Positions 17,340 through 25,665 of a stretch of DNA of 64,000 nt are shown in pieces. The notes under the pieces are model-generated. The model did not search any database, had not been told where the DNA came from, and was given only the letters and a program-made list of their open reading frames with translations. The position numbers and the translations under genes are program-made. The first letter of the stretch is position 1, and every line of letters begins with the position of its first letter. The DNA is from DASXUX01 sp036504595 (GTDB lineage: Bacteria > Planctomycetota > SZUA-567 > H5-PLA8): NCBI GenBank assembly GCA_036504595.1, contig DASXUX010000109.1, positions 124,001 through 188,000 on the forward strand, written 5' to 3'.

Positions 17340-18092
17340 CTAGAAAAATCGGCGCATGATCCAACCAATGACGGTGATCAATCCCACGATCGTCAACGCG
17401 CCCGCAATCGTGAACATGACGATGCCGCTGACCGCAATAATCGCGCTGATCCACGGCACGCGCTTTTCATCGGGCAACTCTTCACGCTTGCCCAGATCTT
17501 CGCGTCGGCGGAGTTCGATGATCGAACCCTCATCCGGCGTCAGGTAGCTGAGATCCACGTCCAGCCTGTCGGAAACCTTTTCGGACAGCGGGGCGGATGC
17601 TGCGCGCAGCATTTCCAGGCCGAGGCAGAGGAATCCCGCCTTTGTCGCGCGCAACGTGTGCGCGGCAAGCGGGACATGAGTATATCCCGAGCCCAGTGCG
17701 ACGCGCGCGCCCGCCTTGTCGATCAGCCGTTCCAGTTCGGCGACCGCGGCGGAAACTTGCGCTTCGTCCAGAAGCGGACCCGAGAGTGCCGAGTCCAAGT
17801 CCTCCGCTTCGATGCGCTCGAGAAACGTGATGCTCTGGTGGCCTTCAAAGCTCAGATATGAAAGATCCGTTTGGAGACGCGCTGCTGTTGGCAGCGGCAT
17901 TTGCGAGACTGGCGCGTTCGCGGCTTTAAGCAACTCGATGCCGAAACGCAGAAAGCCACGTTTGTTTCCGGTCAGCACGATGGCGAACGGCTTGAGGTTG
18001 TACCGAACGCACAGTTTTGCCCCGCGTTTGGGAACCAAACGGTCCAGTCGTGCGGCGACTTCCAACATGCGGCCGTGGTTGTCAGCGCTCAT
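17340..18092 (-). CDS. Tail-anchored protein with an internal domain duplication
   Basis: 250 residues, ATG at 18092 with GGGGGA five bases upstream. Two copies of a ~95-residue unit are visible. The first contains KRGFLRFGIELLKAANAP and then DLSYLSFEGHQS. The second contains KAGFLCLGLEMLRAASAP and then DLSYLTPDEGS. A C-terminal hydrophobic stretch (~215-245) looks like one or two membrane helices. I do not recognise the domain and assign no function. It precedes the haem protein gene with a ~80-base repeat-filled gap. Confidence 0.7.
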   Translation of the reverse strand: MSADNHGRMLEVAARLDRLVPKRGAKLCVRYNLKPFAIVLTGNKRGFLRFGIELLKAANAPVSQMPLPTAARLQTDLSYLSFEGHQSITFLERIEAEDLDSALSGPLLDEAQVSAAVAELERLIDKAGARVALGSGYTHVPLAAHTLRATKAGFLCLGLEMLRAASAPLSEKVSDRLDVDLSYLTPDEGSIIELRRREDLGKREELPDEKRVPWISAIIAVSGIVMFTIAGALTIVGLITVIGWIMRRFF

Positions 18093-18249
18093 GCGATTCC
18101 CCCAGACAAAATAGCTTCAACGCAGTTCCGACACATTAGCACAAAATTCACAATGCAAAATAGAAGTTGCTCCGCGTACACTCCACCATTACACCACTCG
18201 GCGCTCGTGGCACAGCGGTATAATGAACGTCAGATCGTTGGGGATAATT

Positions 18250-20505
18250 ATGGCCAAGAACACCGAAAAATCCGGCAGGCAGTCGTTGATCAAGCAGCTT
18301 GAGAGCGAAGGAGTGCGCAGCGAGCACTTCACCAGCCGCGAACTGAGCTGGCTGGAGTTCAACGCGCGCGTGCTGGAAGAAGCCCGCGACGCGCAGGTCC
18401 CGCTTCTGGAACGCCTGAAGTTCCTCGGCATATTCAGCTCGAATCTGGACGAGTTCTTCATGATCCGGGTCGCCGGGTTGAAGCACCAGATTTCGGCTGG
18501 TGTCGAAGAGCCGGGTCCGGACGGCTTGACTCCGGTTCAGGCGCTGGACGCGATCTCAAAGCGCGCTCACGAATTGACGGCGCTGCAACACCGCTGCTAC
18601 AGCGAGGAGCTTCGCCCGCTGCTGGAGGCCCAAGGGATCCGCCTGCTGAAGATCGAGCAAATCTCGGCCGAGCAGAAGGTATTTTTGGAAGACTATTTTC
18701 GCAAGACGCTCTTTCCTGTGATGACGCCGCTGGCGCTCGATCCCGGCCATCCGTTTCCGCACCTGGCAAACAAGACACTCTGCCTGGTGGTTCAGCTACA
18801 GCCCCTGCAGACCAGCGCTATTCCGTTCAGCACGACCGGCTTCGTCCATGTTCCCACCGCGGTCGTGCCGCGCTTCGTCAAATTGCCGTCGCCGGCCGGC
18901 AAGCAGGATTTCATCCTGCTTGAAGATGTTGTACAGATGCAGCTCCACGAGATGTTCAACGGCTATAGCATCAAAAGCTGCGTCCCCATCCGGCTTACGC
19001 GCGATAGCGACATGCTGATCGACGAAGACACCGCCGCCGATCTGATGACGACCATCGAAAAGGGCTTGCAAGGCCGCCGGCGCGGCGCCGCTGTTCGTCT
19101 GCAATATCATGGCAAGCTTCCCAAAACCATGCTCGATACCATGACGGACGAACTGGAACTGAAAGAGTCGGACCTCTATCCGACGGACGATTTCATCGCC
19201 TTCGCGGACCTGATGCAGCTTTATAGCGCCGTCGATCTTCCCGCGCTCAAAGACCCGCCGTTCGTCCCGCAGCCGCCGCCGGAGTTTCAGATTCCGGACC
19301 ACGTCTTCGCGGCGATTCGCGAGCGCGACATTCTCGTGCATCATCCCTACGAGAGCTTCGACCCCGTCGTGCAGTTCGTGCGCCAGGCTGCCGACGATCC
19401 GAAGGTATTGGCGATCAAAATGACGCTCTATCGTGTCGGCAGCGGCAGCCCCATCGCTCACGACCTGGTTCGGGCGGCGAACAACGGCAAGCAGGTGGCC
19501 GTGCTCATGGAACTGAAGGCTCGCTTTGATGAGGAAGCGAACATCCAGTGGGCGCGGAACCTGGTGGATGCCGGCGCGCACGTCATCTACGGGCTGGTGG
19601 GCCTGAAGACGCACTGCAAGTGCGCGCTGGTCGTGCGCAAGGAAGGCGCCCGCATTCGGCGCTATGTTCATCTCGGTACCGGCAATTACAACGATCGCAC
19701 GGCGCGACTGTACGATGATTTCGGACTTTTTACTGTCAACCCTGAGATCGGTGAGGACATCACCAACGTCTTTAACATTATCACGGGGTATTCACGGCCC
19801 CCGAGCTTCCACCACGTGGAAATCGCTCCGACAGGCTTGCGCAATCGCCTGGTGAAATTGATCCGCCGCGAGGTCGAGCACGCCCAGGCTGGCAAGGGCG
19901 GGCACATGATCATCAAGATCAACAACCTTCAGGATCCGATGCTGATTGCCGAGCTCTATCGCGCCTCGCGCCTGGGCGTGAAGATCGAAATGATCGTGCG
20001 TTCGGTCTGCTGCCTCAAGCCCGGGATCCCCGGCCTGAGCGAGAATATCCGCTGCGTCAGCATCGTGGATCGTTTCCTGGAGCATGCGCGTGTCTGTTAC
20101 TTCCAGAACGGCGGTCAGCCGGAGTACTATCTCTCGTCGTCGGACTGGATGCAGCGCAGCCTCGAACGCCGCATCGAGCTCATGTTCCCGGTTCTGGACA
20201 AGCCGCTTCAAGCCCAGCTTCGCGATTACTTGCAGCTTCAGCTCGCCGACAACCTGAAGGCCCGGCTGATCAAGCCAGAGGGCCGCAGCGCGCGAATCCA
20301 GATTGGCAAAGGTGAGATGAAAATTCGCGCGCAGGAGCGGCTGCTGGAAGCTGCGCAGAGTCTGGCTCAGCACGGCCAGTGGGGCAGCTTGAAACTGGAA
20401 CTGCCGAAGACCGAGGCGAAGAGCATCGAATCTAAAGCCGCCGAAGCCGCGAAGGTCGAAGTGCCCAAGACCCCGGTTGCCGCCACGCCCACAAGCGAAA
20501 AGTAG
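18250..20505 (+). CDS. ppk1: Polyphosphate kinase 1
   Basis: Makes inorganic polyphosphate from ATP and the reverse. I chose the ATG at 18250, preceded by TTGGGGAT, over the one at 18223; 751 residues. Family features in order: N-terminal ELSWLEFNARVLEEA, NLDEFFMIRVAG, KMTLYRVGSGSP, the autophosphorylated His region GLKTHCKCALVVRKE, YVHLGTGNYN, and the second phospholipase-D-like site ending SSSDWMQRSLERRIE. A ~60-residue Ala/Lys/Pro-rich tail follows the usual end and is probably disordered. Stand-alone, divergent from the duplicated-domain gene. No pho-type box is evident. Confidence 0.96.
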   Translation: MAKNTEKSGRQSLIKQLESEGVRSEHFTSRELSWLEFNARVLEEARDAQVPLLERLKFLGIFSSNLDEFFMIRVAGLKHQISAGVEEPGPDGLTPVQALDAISKRAHELTALQHRCYSEELRPLLEAQGIRLLKIEQISAEQKVFLEDYFRKTLFPVMTPLALDPGHPFPHLANKTLCLVVQLQPLQTSAIPFSTTGFVHVPTAVVPRFVKLPSPAGKQDFILLEDVVQMQLHEMFNGYSIKSCVPIRLTRDSDMLIDEDTAADLMTTIEKGLQGRRRGAAVRLQYHGKLPKTMLDTMTDELELKESDLYPTDDFIAFADLMQLYSAVDLPALKDPPFVPQPPPEFQIPDHVFAAIRERDILVHHPYESFDPVVQFVRQAADDPKVLAIKMTLYRVGSGSPIAHDLVRAANNGKQVAVLMELKARFDEEANIQWARNLVDAGAHVIYGLVGLKTHCKCALVVRKEGARIRRYVHLGTGNYNDRTARLYDDFGLFTVNPEIGEDITNVFNIITGYSRPPSFHHVEIAPTGLRNRLVKLIRREVEHAQAGKGGHMIIKINNLQDPMLIAELYRASRLGVKIEMIVRSVCCLKPGIPGLSENIRCVSIVDRFLEHARVCYFQNGGQPEYYLSSSDWMQRSLERRIELMFPVLDKPLQAQLRDYLQLQLADNLKARLIKPEGRSARIQIGKGEMKIRAQERLLEAAQSLAQHGQWGSLKLELPKTEAKSIESKAAEAAKVEVPKTPVAATPTSEK

Positions 20506-20748
20506 GCGGCGGCGCGGGGGGAAATGGGTCCGGAGGTGCAGGGGTGGACAGCGGCGGGACGCCCGCACGACGGGTTGGAGGGAAGGGCGGAGGCTGGCGG
20601 GACGGAGGGGGACGCGCGGGCCAATTTCGTTTGCTTTTGGCTGAGAAATGGCGAAAGATAGCGCGTCTTAATGCACCAGCCAAGTTAGGATGGTGGCAGT
20701 GGGGAAGGTCTTTAGAGCAGACGGGTTTACATAAACGGGAGATAACAC

Positions 20749-22014
20749 GTGAACCAGCGCGCGAATTCTGCATACAAGGCTCTGCCGCTTCTGCTGCTCG
20801 TGGCAATTCTCGGGTTATGCGACCGGGCTTCGGCTGCGCAGGTCATCACTAACAAGGAATTAAACGAGATGATTTCGAGTGGCGTCGCCATGGACGTTAT
20901 TCTGAAACTGCTCGAACCGCCCATAACCCCGAACGAGAAGACGCAGGCGCCCAACTGCCGCTTTGATGACTCCCCCGAGGCGATGATTGCGATTCAGGAG
21001 GCTGGCAAAAAGGGTACGTGGCCGGCGGAGGACATCAAGAAGATTCAGATCAAGGTCAGTGAACTTTCCAAGAAGGACCAGAAGTTCCTGAAGATGATGG
21101 TGGATCGCGCGCGCAACGTCTTCGAAAACGCTGATCCCGGCGAATACGATTCGATGATGCGCGAACTCACCCGCGAAGGCAAGCGCGTCCTTCCGTACTT
21201 GATGGGAGCTATTGAGGACGAGCGGGAGCGGGTGCGCGCCGGAATCGTCGATGCTCTGGGCCGGCAAAACCAGAAGGATGAAGCGACCGTTCGCTCGATC
21301 TCGCTGATGCTCACCGACCGCTCCAAGCCGGTGCGCCTGCAAGCGGCAAAGACCATCGTTGCTCTGGCCGACGAACAGACGGCGAAGGAACTGATTGGGC
21401 GCTTGAACAGCCGCGTGGAGAAGCTCGACGGCGTGGCGACGGCGCTCGGGTACCTGGGAAACAACGCGGCCATCGAGCCTCTGACGAAACTACTGCGCAA
21501 TTCGAGCGATTCCGATACCCGCATCTGCGCCGCGTTCGCTCTGGGCGAACTGCGGGCGAATACGAAGGACGCCTCGGCAGCGCTGCTCGAAGCGGTCCTC
21601 GACGAACACGACGACAAACTGCGTGAAACGGCCGCGAACGCTCTGGCCGGAAAGCTGCGCGATAAACGGACGCCGGCGTACATCGTCAGCGCGTTCCGGC
21701 GCTACCGGCAGGGGCGAGAAGACATCATGAAGAACTTGCGCTACCTGAAGGATCTGGGCGCGCTGGAGTTCCTCATTGAACAACTGGAACAGAACGACGA
21801 TCCGAAGATCAAGAAGGTGGCGCACCAGACGCTGGTGGAACTGACCGGCAACGAAGCTCACGACGCAGAGGAGTGGCGCGGGATCCGGAACGTGCTTCAA
21901 GTACGGCCGGATTGGGCGCCGTCCACGTCCGACGCGCCGCGCGTTCCTGATGCCAAGCGCGAACGCGAAGGCGTGAAGACGGGCGATGACACGATTCCGA
22001 CCTCGGGGCGTTAG
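20749..22014 (+). CDS. Exported HEAT-repeat protein
   Basis: 421 residues from a GTG start at 20749. An N-terminal signal peptide (~12-31, ending DRASA-A) implies export. Residues ~130-380 are alpha-helical HEAT-like repeats, for example RVRAGIVDALGR, PVRLQAAKTIVALAD, RICAAFALGELRAN and KLRETAANALAGKL. HEAT solenoids bind other proteins; no catalytic motif is seen. The 243-base gap upstream is GC-rich and repetitive, without a gene. Confidence 0.8.
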   Translation: MNQRANSAYKALPLLLLVAILGLCDRASAAQVITNKELNEMISSGVAMDVILKLLEPPITPNEKTQAPNCRFDDSPEAMIAIQEAGKKGTWPAEDIKKIQIKVSELSKKDQKFLKMMVDRARNVFENADPGEYDSMMRELTREGKRVLPYLMGAIEDERERVRAGIVDALGRQNQKDEATVRSISLMLTDRSKPVRLQAAKTIVALADEQTAKELIGRLNSRVEKLDGVATALGYLGNNAAIEPLTKLLRNSSDSDTRICAAFALGELRANTKDASAALLEAVLDEHDDKLRETAANALAGKLRDKRTPAYIVSAFRRYRQGREDIMKNLRYLKDLGALEFLIEQLEQNDDPKIKKVAHQTLVELTGNEAHDAEEWRGIRNVLQVRPDWAPSTSDAPRVPDAKREREGVKTGDDTIPTSGR

Positions 22015-22137
22015 ATTGTGAGGGCGGCGACGGGCTGATCGGTCTCGGCCTTGGGCTATTGACTCTTGACCTCAAGCGCAGGATGGGAGCACGCACGACG
22101 GCGAGTTGCCAATTGTTGTCAACCCAGTGACGCGGAA

Positions 22138-22177
22138 CGGCCCTTCAGGCCGTGAGCATGGGCAAGATGCCTATGCC
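22138..22177. repeat. Two adjacent small hairpins
   Basis: ACGGCC-CTTCA-GGCCGT (22138-22154) is followed by GCATGGGCA-AGA-TGCCTATGC (22157-22177, one G-T pair). They lie in the 250-base gap 22015-22265, which has no gene. The first has a TTCA loop, the complement of the TGAA loops at 5774-5871. Confidence 0.65.
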
Positions 22178-22265
22178 ACAACGCTGGCGTATGATTTGCG
22201 CGCACGGGGCTCTACGGTAGTCTAACCATCCGCACGTTGCTCGTTTACCCAAGGAGATGACGGGT

Positions 22266-22922
22266 ATGCCTAAAGACAGGATGAGTTGGAAATGGAAGCT
22301 GACGATCACCCTGGTTTTGCTGGCGCTGTTCCTGACCGGCTTCCTGCTCAGCGACAGCGGCTACAAATGGATGCGCGAACACATCGTCAAACAGATGCAG
22401 GAATTGCCCGCGGCCGAACAACGCGAGAGCCCGCTGGCCGACAGTTTCATGACCCTGGCGTGGTTCCGCGGCAGCATCTGTCTGGACGAGCCCAATGCGT
22501 TGGAGATGTACAAGGATTTCTGTGGCTATGGCTACCCGGCAAAGGCTGGGAATGGAGTCGCATACATGGAGGCCGCGTTGCAGACGGGCAAGCTCCAGGG
22601 TCTGTGCAGTCCGAAGGGCGATACCGGCTGGGGTCCTGAACACCCACGCGCGCCGGAAGCCTTTTACCAATACCTTGAGATCAAACGGCGGGACTCAACC
22701 AGCCAGAACTGGAAGGGCGAATGCAGCAACTACTATCGGCTGTTCTACACGTGGATGCGGTACTACTCCAAGAGCCGCAAACCTCACCCACTCTTTAACA
22801 AGTACTGGCCGGCGATCCGCAAGAAGGCCGAAAATGGCGAGCCTGGCCGGTTCCCGTACATCGGGGAAGTTGATCGGAACGCGCCGCTGGCTGCGCCCTA
22901 TAAGGAAGAGACACCGCCGTAG
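22266..22922 (+). CDS. Membrane-anchored protein of unknown function
   Basis: 218 residues. AAGGAG at 22251-22256 abuts a first ATG at 22257, so the ATG at 22266, nine bases further, is the better start. One transmembrane helix (~8-28, WKLTITLVLLALFLTGFLL) is followed by a soluble domain of ~185 residues rich in aromatic residues and with four Cys (SICLDE, DFCGYG, QGLCSPKG, GECSNYY), which could form disulfides if exported. I recognise no family. It is convergent with trpA. Confidence 0.65.
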   Translation: MPKDRMSWKWKLTITLVLLALFLTGFLLSDSGYKWMREHIVKQMQELPAAEQRESPLADSFMTLAWFRGSICLDEPNALEMYKDFCGYGYPAKAGNGVAYMEAALQTGKLQGLCSPKGDTGWGPEHPRAPEAFYQYLEIKRRDSTSQNWKGECSNYYRLFYTWMRYYSKSRKPHPLFNKYWPAIRKKAENGEPGRFPYIGEVDRNAPLAAPYKEETPP

Positions 22923-22958
22923 CTGGCCGCGCTCGTGCATTTTGAGTTTGGAATGGGT

Positions 22959-23768
22959 TTAGTGACACGCCTTCGCCAGATTCTCGACCAGCGATACGAC
23001 GTGCTTGACTAGCGCGGCTCCGCTGAGGTTCTGCGCTAAGGCTTCATCGACCTTCTTCACCAAGGCGCTGCCCACGATCACGCCATCGCCGGCGGCGCGA
23101 ACAGCGGCGGCTTGTTCGGGCTGAGAGATGCCAAAGCCGACGCATACGGGCGTGCGCGTCAGCGCTCGAACCGAGGCGACGCGTTGCGCCAGATCGGCCG
23201 GCAGCGCGGTGCGCGCGCCGGTGATGCCGGTGATTGAAATGTAGTAGATGAAGCCCCGCGATCGCTGCGCGATAAGCTTGCAGCGTTCCGGAGGCGTCGT
23301 CGGAGCGACCAGAAAGATCAGGTCGATCCCCGCTGCGGCACAACGTTCGGCGGCATCACCTTCGTATCCGGCAGGAAGATCGGGCATGATCAGGCCATCG
23401 ACGCCGCAGCGCTGGCATTCTTGCAGGAAGCCGTCCAAGGAGCGCTTGAAGACGAGCGTGTAGCTGATCATGAAGACCAGCGGCGTCTTGATTCCGTCGT
23501 TGCGCAGAGCTCTGACCATCTCGAAGACTTGCGCGACGCGGAAGCCTTTGTCCAGCGCTCGCGAGAACGCGGCCTGGATCACCGGCCCGTCGGCGATCGG
23601 ATCGGAGAAGGGGACGCCGATTTCAATGATGTCAGCACCAGCCTGCGCGCTGGCTTTGACCAGATCGGCGCTGGTCTTGATGTCCGGATAGCCGGCCACG
23701 AGGAACGGGATGAACGCGGCGCGTTTCTGCGCGTTGAGCTGTGCGAAGGTAGCGGCCAATCGACTCAT
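22959..23768 (-). CDS. trpA: Tryptophan synthase alpha chain
   Basis: Cleaves indole-3-glycerol phosphate to indole and glyceraldehyde-3-phosphate. The ATG at 23768 (MSRLAATFAQL) has AAGGAA upstream and gives 269 residues, the usual length. The catalytic Glu and Asp lie in DIIEIGVPFSDPIADGP; the loop PDLP and the phosphate-binding GFGISQPEQ and GVIVGSAL are present. No other trp gene is in the window, so it stands apart from the operon common in other bacteria. Confidence 0.95.
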   Translation of the reverse strand: MSRLAATFAQLNAQKRAAFIPFLVAGYPDIKTSADLVKASAQAGADIIEIGVPFSDPIADGPVIQAAFSRALDKGFRVAQVFEMVRALRNDGIKTPLVFMISYTLVFKRSLDGFLQECQRCGVDGLIMPDLPAGYEGDAAERCAAAGIDLIFLVAPTTPPERCKLIAQRSRGFIYYISITGITGARTALPADLAQRVASVRALTRTPVCVGFGISQPEQAAAVRAAGDGVIVGSALVKKVDEALAQNLSGAALVKHVVSLVENLAKACH

Positions 23769-23799
23769 CTCGGTTCCTTCTGTTTGGCGCGTCGGCCGA

Positions 23800-24186
23800 C
23801 TATTCTGGATCGACCAAGCCTTGCTGTTCCAAAATATTCCTGCACTCGAGTGGCAGGAAGTCACTCTTGCCCGCTGCATCGCGTATGCGCGCAAGCAGAT
23901 CGGGCTGGACTGGTTTTCCCCGTTTTCCTCTTTGGAGGATGATGTCCACGGATGGCTTCTTCGCGCAACGAAAGTTCACGAAACTCGGATGTCGTACGAA
24001 AGGATGGTCTCCAACCTGGAGTGTGCAAGACAAATCCTGCGAATCGTCGTCATCGTCAACTGTCATTAGAGGCACAAGCACGACCTCGCTATCGTCCTGC
24101 CGCGGGTCCGAGATGATGATGAACAGGTGCGGCTCATTATTAGGCGGCAGAGGCGCATGAAAAGTGTCCCCCTCCCGTACCACCAT
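23800..24186 (-). CDS. Putative PemK/MazF-like toxin of a Panacea-type pair
   Basis: 128 residues, ATG at 24186, starting 6 bases after the antitoxin stop, with its GGAG ribosome site inside the antitoxin's last codons. The N-terminus is beta-rich: GDTFHAPLP, HLFIIISDP, VVLVPLMTV, then the GDHPFVRHPSFVNF motif. This order of strands resembles small SH3-like proteins related to PemK/MazF endoribonucleases, but the similarity is weak and I cannot point to proven catalytic residues. The C-terminal ~40 residues are helical. Its position next to a Panacea-domain gene is the main reason for calling it a toxin. Confidence 0.55.
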   Translation of the reverse strand: MVVREGDTFHAPLPPNNEPHLFIIISDPRQDDSEVVLVPLMTVDDDDDSQDLSCTLQVGDHPFVRHPSFVNFRCAKKPSVDIILQRGKRGKPVQPDLLARIRDAAGKSDFLPLECRNILEQQGLVDPE

Positions 24187-24192
24187 CGTTCG

Positions 24193-24768
24193 CTAACTCC
24201 AGAGTTCAGCGATCGCTTTCGCTCGTTGAGCGCTGACAGCGATCTTCTGCGCTCGATCTGCCATGCCAACAGCCTCCAGAACATCCTCGACGGGAATAGG
24301 TCTCGATGACTGGCCAGGGTTGTTCTTTTGCCACTCGGGAAACCCGTGCGACACTTCCGACAGAGCCCAGTCGTCCGTCCCCTTGAAGCGCTCTGAAATA
24401 GCCTTGAGCTTCCGGATTTCCCAGCGGTTGAGCGCCCCCAAGCCAGGCGATTTGCGCAGCTTCACGTAATAGCCAACCGCAGCGAAGTACTTCTCAAAAA
24501 CTGCGCTGCGCTGCGTTTCGCCTCGGATGATCGCGTAGAGTCCGCTCAAGATCGGGCCGTTTTGGAGCGCCGCGAGCTTGTCGCCAGTGATAGGACTGCC
24601 TGTCTCGCGCAACGCGTCGCGGTCGGCGATATACAAGAGCTTCAACAGACGCATTCGGGAGATGATCTCACACGGCTCTAACTTCGCCAAGACTGCCGCC
24701 GCTTGCAGCGTCTTGCGGAAGTCAAAGGCGAACCGGATTGGCTGCGTCTTTCTCATTGAACTGGCCAT
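24193..24768 (-). CDS. Panacea (DUF4065/SocA-like) domain antitoxin
   Basis: 191 residues from the ATG at 24768 (AGGTG seven bases upstream); a longer TTG frame would start inside the likely promoter. The domain core is RLLKLLYIADRDALRETGSPITGD followed by LQNGPILSGLYAII, matching the DUF4065/Panacea signature found in SocA and in phage-associated GepA-like proteins. Panacea domains are known as antitoxins that neutralise many unrelated toxins. The gene comes first and the small toxin candidate follows after 6 bases, the common order in such pairs. A TATAAT and a 10-bp palindrome lie upstream, allowing autoregulation. Confidence 0.75.
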   Translation of the reverse strand: MASSMRKTQPIRFAFDFRKTLQAAAVLAKLEPCEIISRMRLLKLLYIADRDALRETGSPITGDKLAALQNGPILSGLYAIIRGETQRSAVFEKYFAAVGYYVKLRKSPGLGALNRWEIRKLKAISERFKGTDDWALSEVSHGFPEWQKNNPGQSSRPIPVEDVLEAVGMADRAQKIAVSAQRAKAIAELWS

Positions 24769-24801
24769 AGTTGCACACCTATTTGCCTGCGGCACAGCGG
24801 T

Positions 24802-24836
24802 ATTATACTTCAAGTTCGAAACACGCGTGTGTCAAA
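24802..24836 (-). promoter_or_regulatory. Putative promoter and operator of the toxin-antitoxin pair
   Basis: On the minus strand there is a perfect TATAAT (24802-24807) about 34 bases before the antitoxin ATG, a perfect palindrome ACACGCGTGT (24821-24830) and TTGACA (24831-24836 region). The TTGACA-TATAAT spacing is ~22 bases, too long for a standard sigma-70 promoter, so the -35 call is doubtful. The palindrome is well placed for a repressor. Confidence 0.4.
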
Positions 24837-24921
24837 TTGTTCAAGGATTCGTCGTTCGTGGTTCCGGATCTCGCATGCGTTAACCACGAACTCGGACGCA
24901 TAAACCCTGAACCCTATGTTT

Positions 24922-25599
24922 TCACTCTGGCCTGCGCCAGCCGTCTACGATCACGGCGGCGTCGCCGCCCGGGAAGACGACGACGATGCGATAGATGCCG
25001 GTGCCGGTGACGACGAAGTCAATTCCGGTCACCTGCGGGTTGCCCTTTGCGAGATCTTCGCCTTCGGCGTCCTTCATCTTGTCGGCGTAAGCGGCCCAGG
25101 TTTTCTTGGCCGGATCGTACTTCACCAGAATTTCGCGCTTGCCGGCTTCCTTGTTCATGCCGACGTTGAAGCGCTGATCGGAGGTGCAGCGCATGCTGAT
25201 CATCAGGCGATACGCGTTCCCGGTGGCCGGAGCTATTCCGACGTGCAGCGCGTCGTCTTTCTCGATCTTGATCTGGCGCGAACCGAATTCCGCGACCGGC
25301 AGCGTGCCGAGCTGTTCGCGCGTGGTTTTGGCGGCCTGCTGAGCTTCCAGGGAGTGCTCATACCCGTTGGGGCCAAGGTCTAGGGAGTTGACGCCGACGA
25401 GTTTCTCCAGGCCGAGCGACTGAACCTTGCTCGGATCGCTGGGATCGACGTTCAGATACAGCGACCACGCATCGTACTTCTTGTTGTGCGGGCACAGCAG
25501 AAAGACCGGCTGTTTGGCGCCCTCGGCAAAGGCGGGTTTCACCGGCAGCAGCACCGCAACGACCAGCAACGACAGCATCGCAATCGAACACTTCCGCAT
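24922..25599 (-). CDS. Secreted protein of unknown function
   Basis: 225 residues, ATG at 25599 with AAGGGAAG three bases upstream. A clear signal peptide (~1-25, cleavage near AFA-EG) precedes a soluble domain predicted to be mostly beta, with FLLCPHNKKYDAW and the only other Cys in RCTSDQRFN. No catalytic motif or known family is recognised. It lies between the toxin-antitoxin pair and valS on the same strand, separated from valS by an ACCCTGAACCCC repeat. Confidence 0.65.
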   Translation of the reverse strand: MRKCSIAMLSLLVVAVLLPVKPAFAEGAKQPVFLLCPHNKKYDAWSLYLNVDPSDPSKVQSLGLEKLVGVNSLDLGPNGYEHSLEAQQAAKTTREQLGTLPVAEFGSRQIKIEKDDALHVGIAPATGNAYRLMISMRCTSDQRFNVGMNKEAGKREILVKYDPAKKTWAAYADKMKDAEGEDLAKGNPQVTGIDFVVTGTGIYRIVVVFPGGDAAVIVDGWRRPE

Positions 25600-25637
25600 A
25601 TTCTTCCCTTTCGCTAATTGAGGGCAAACGAAGTTTT

Positions 25638-25664
25638 CCCTGAACCCTGAACCCCGAACCCTAA
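25638..25664. repeat. CCCTGAACCCCGAACCCT repeat
   Basis: Words CCTGAACCCTGAACCCCGAACCCT fill the gap between valS and the secreted protein. The same words occur inside mnmG (32790-32815) and, reversed, before purL (45212-45250). Confidence 0.7.
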
Positions 25665-25665
25665 G

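Noticed and set aside
23769..23894. N-terminal extension of trpA
   Set aside because: 42 extra residues do not fit the family; the ATG at 23768 has AAGGAA and gives the standard length.
24831..24836. TTGACA as -35 element of the toxin-antitoxin promoter
   Set aside because: The spacing to TATAAT is ~22 bases, beyond the usual 16-19; kept only as a low-confidence part of the regulatory entry.
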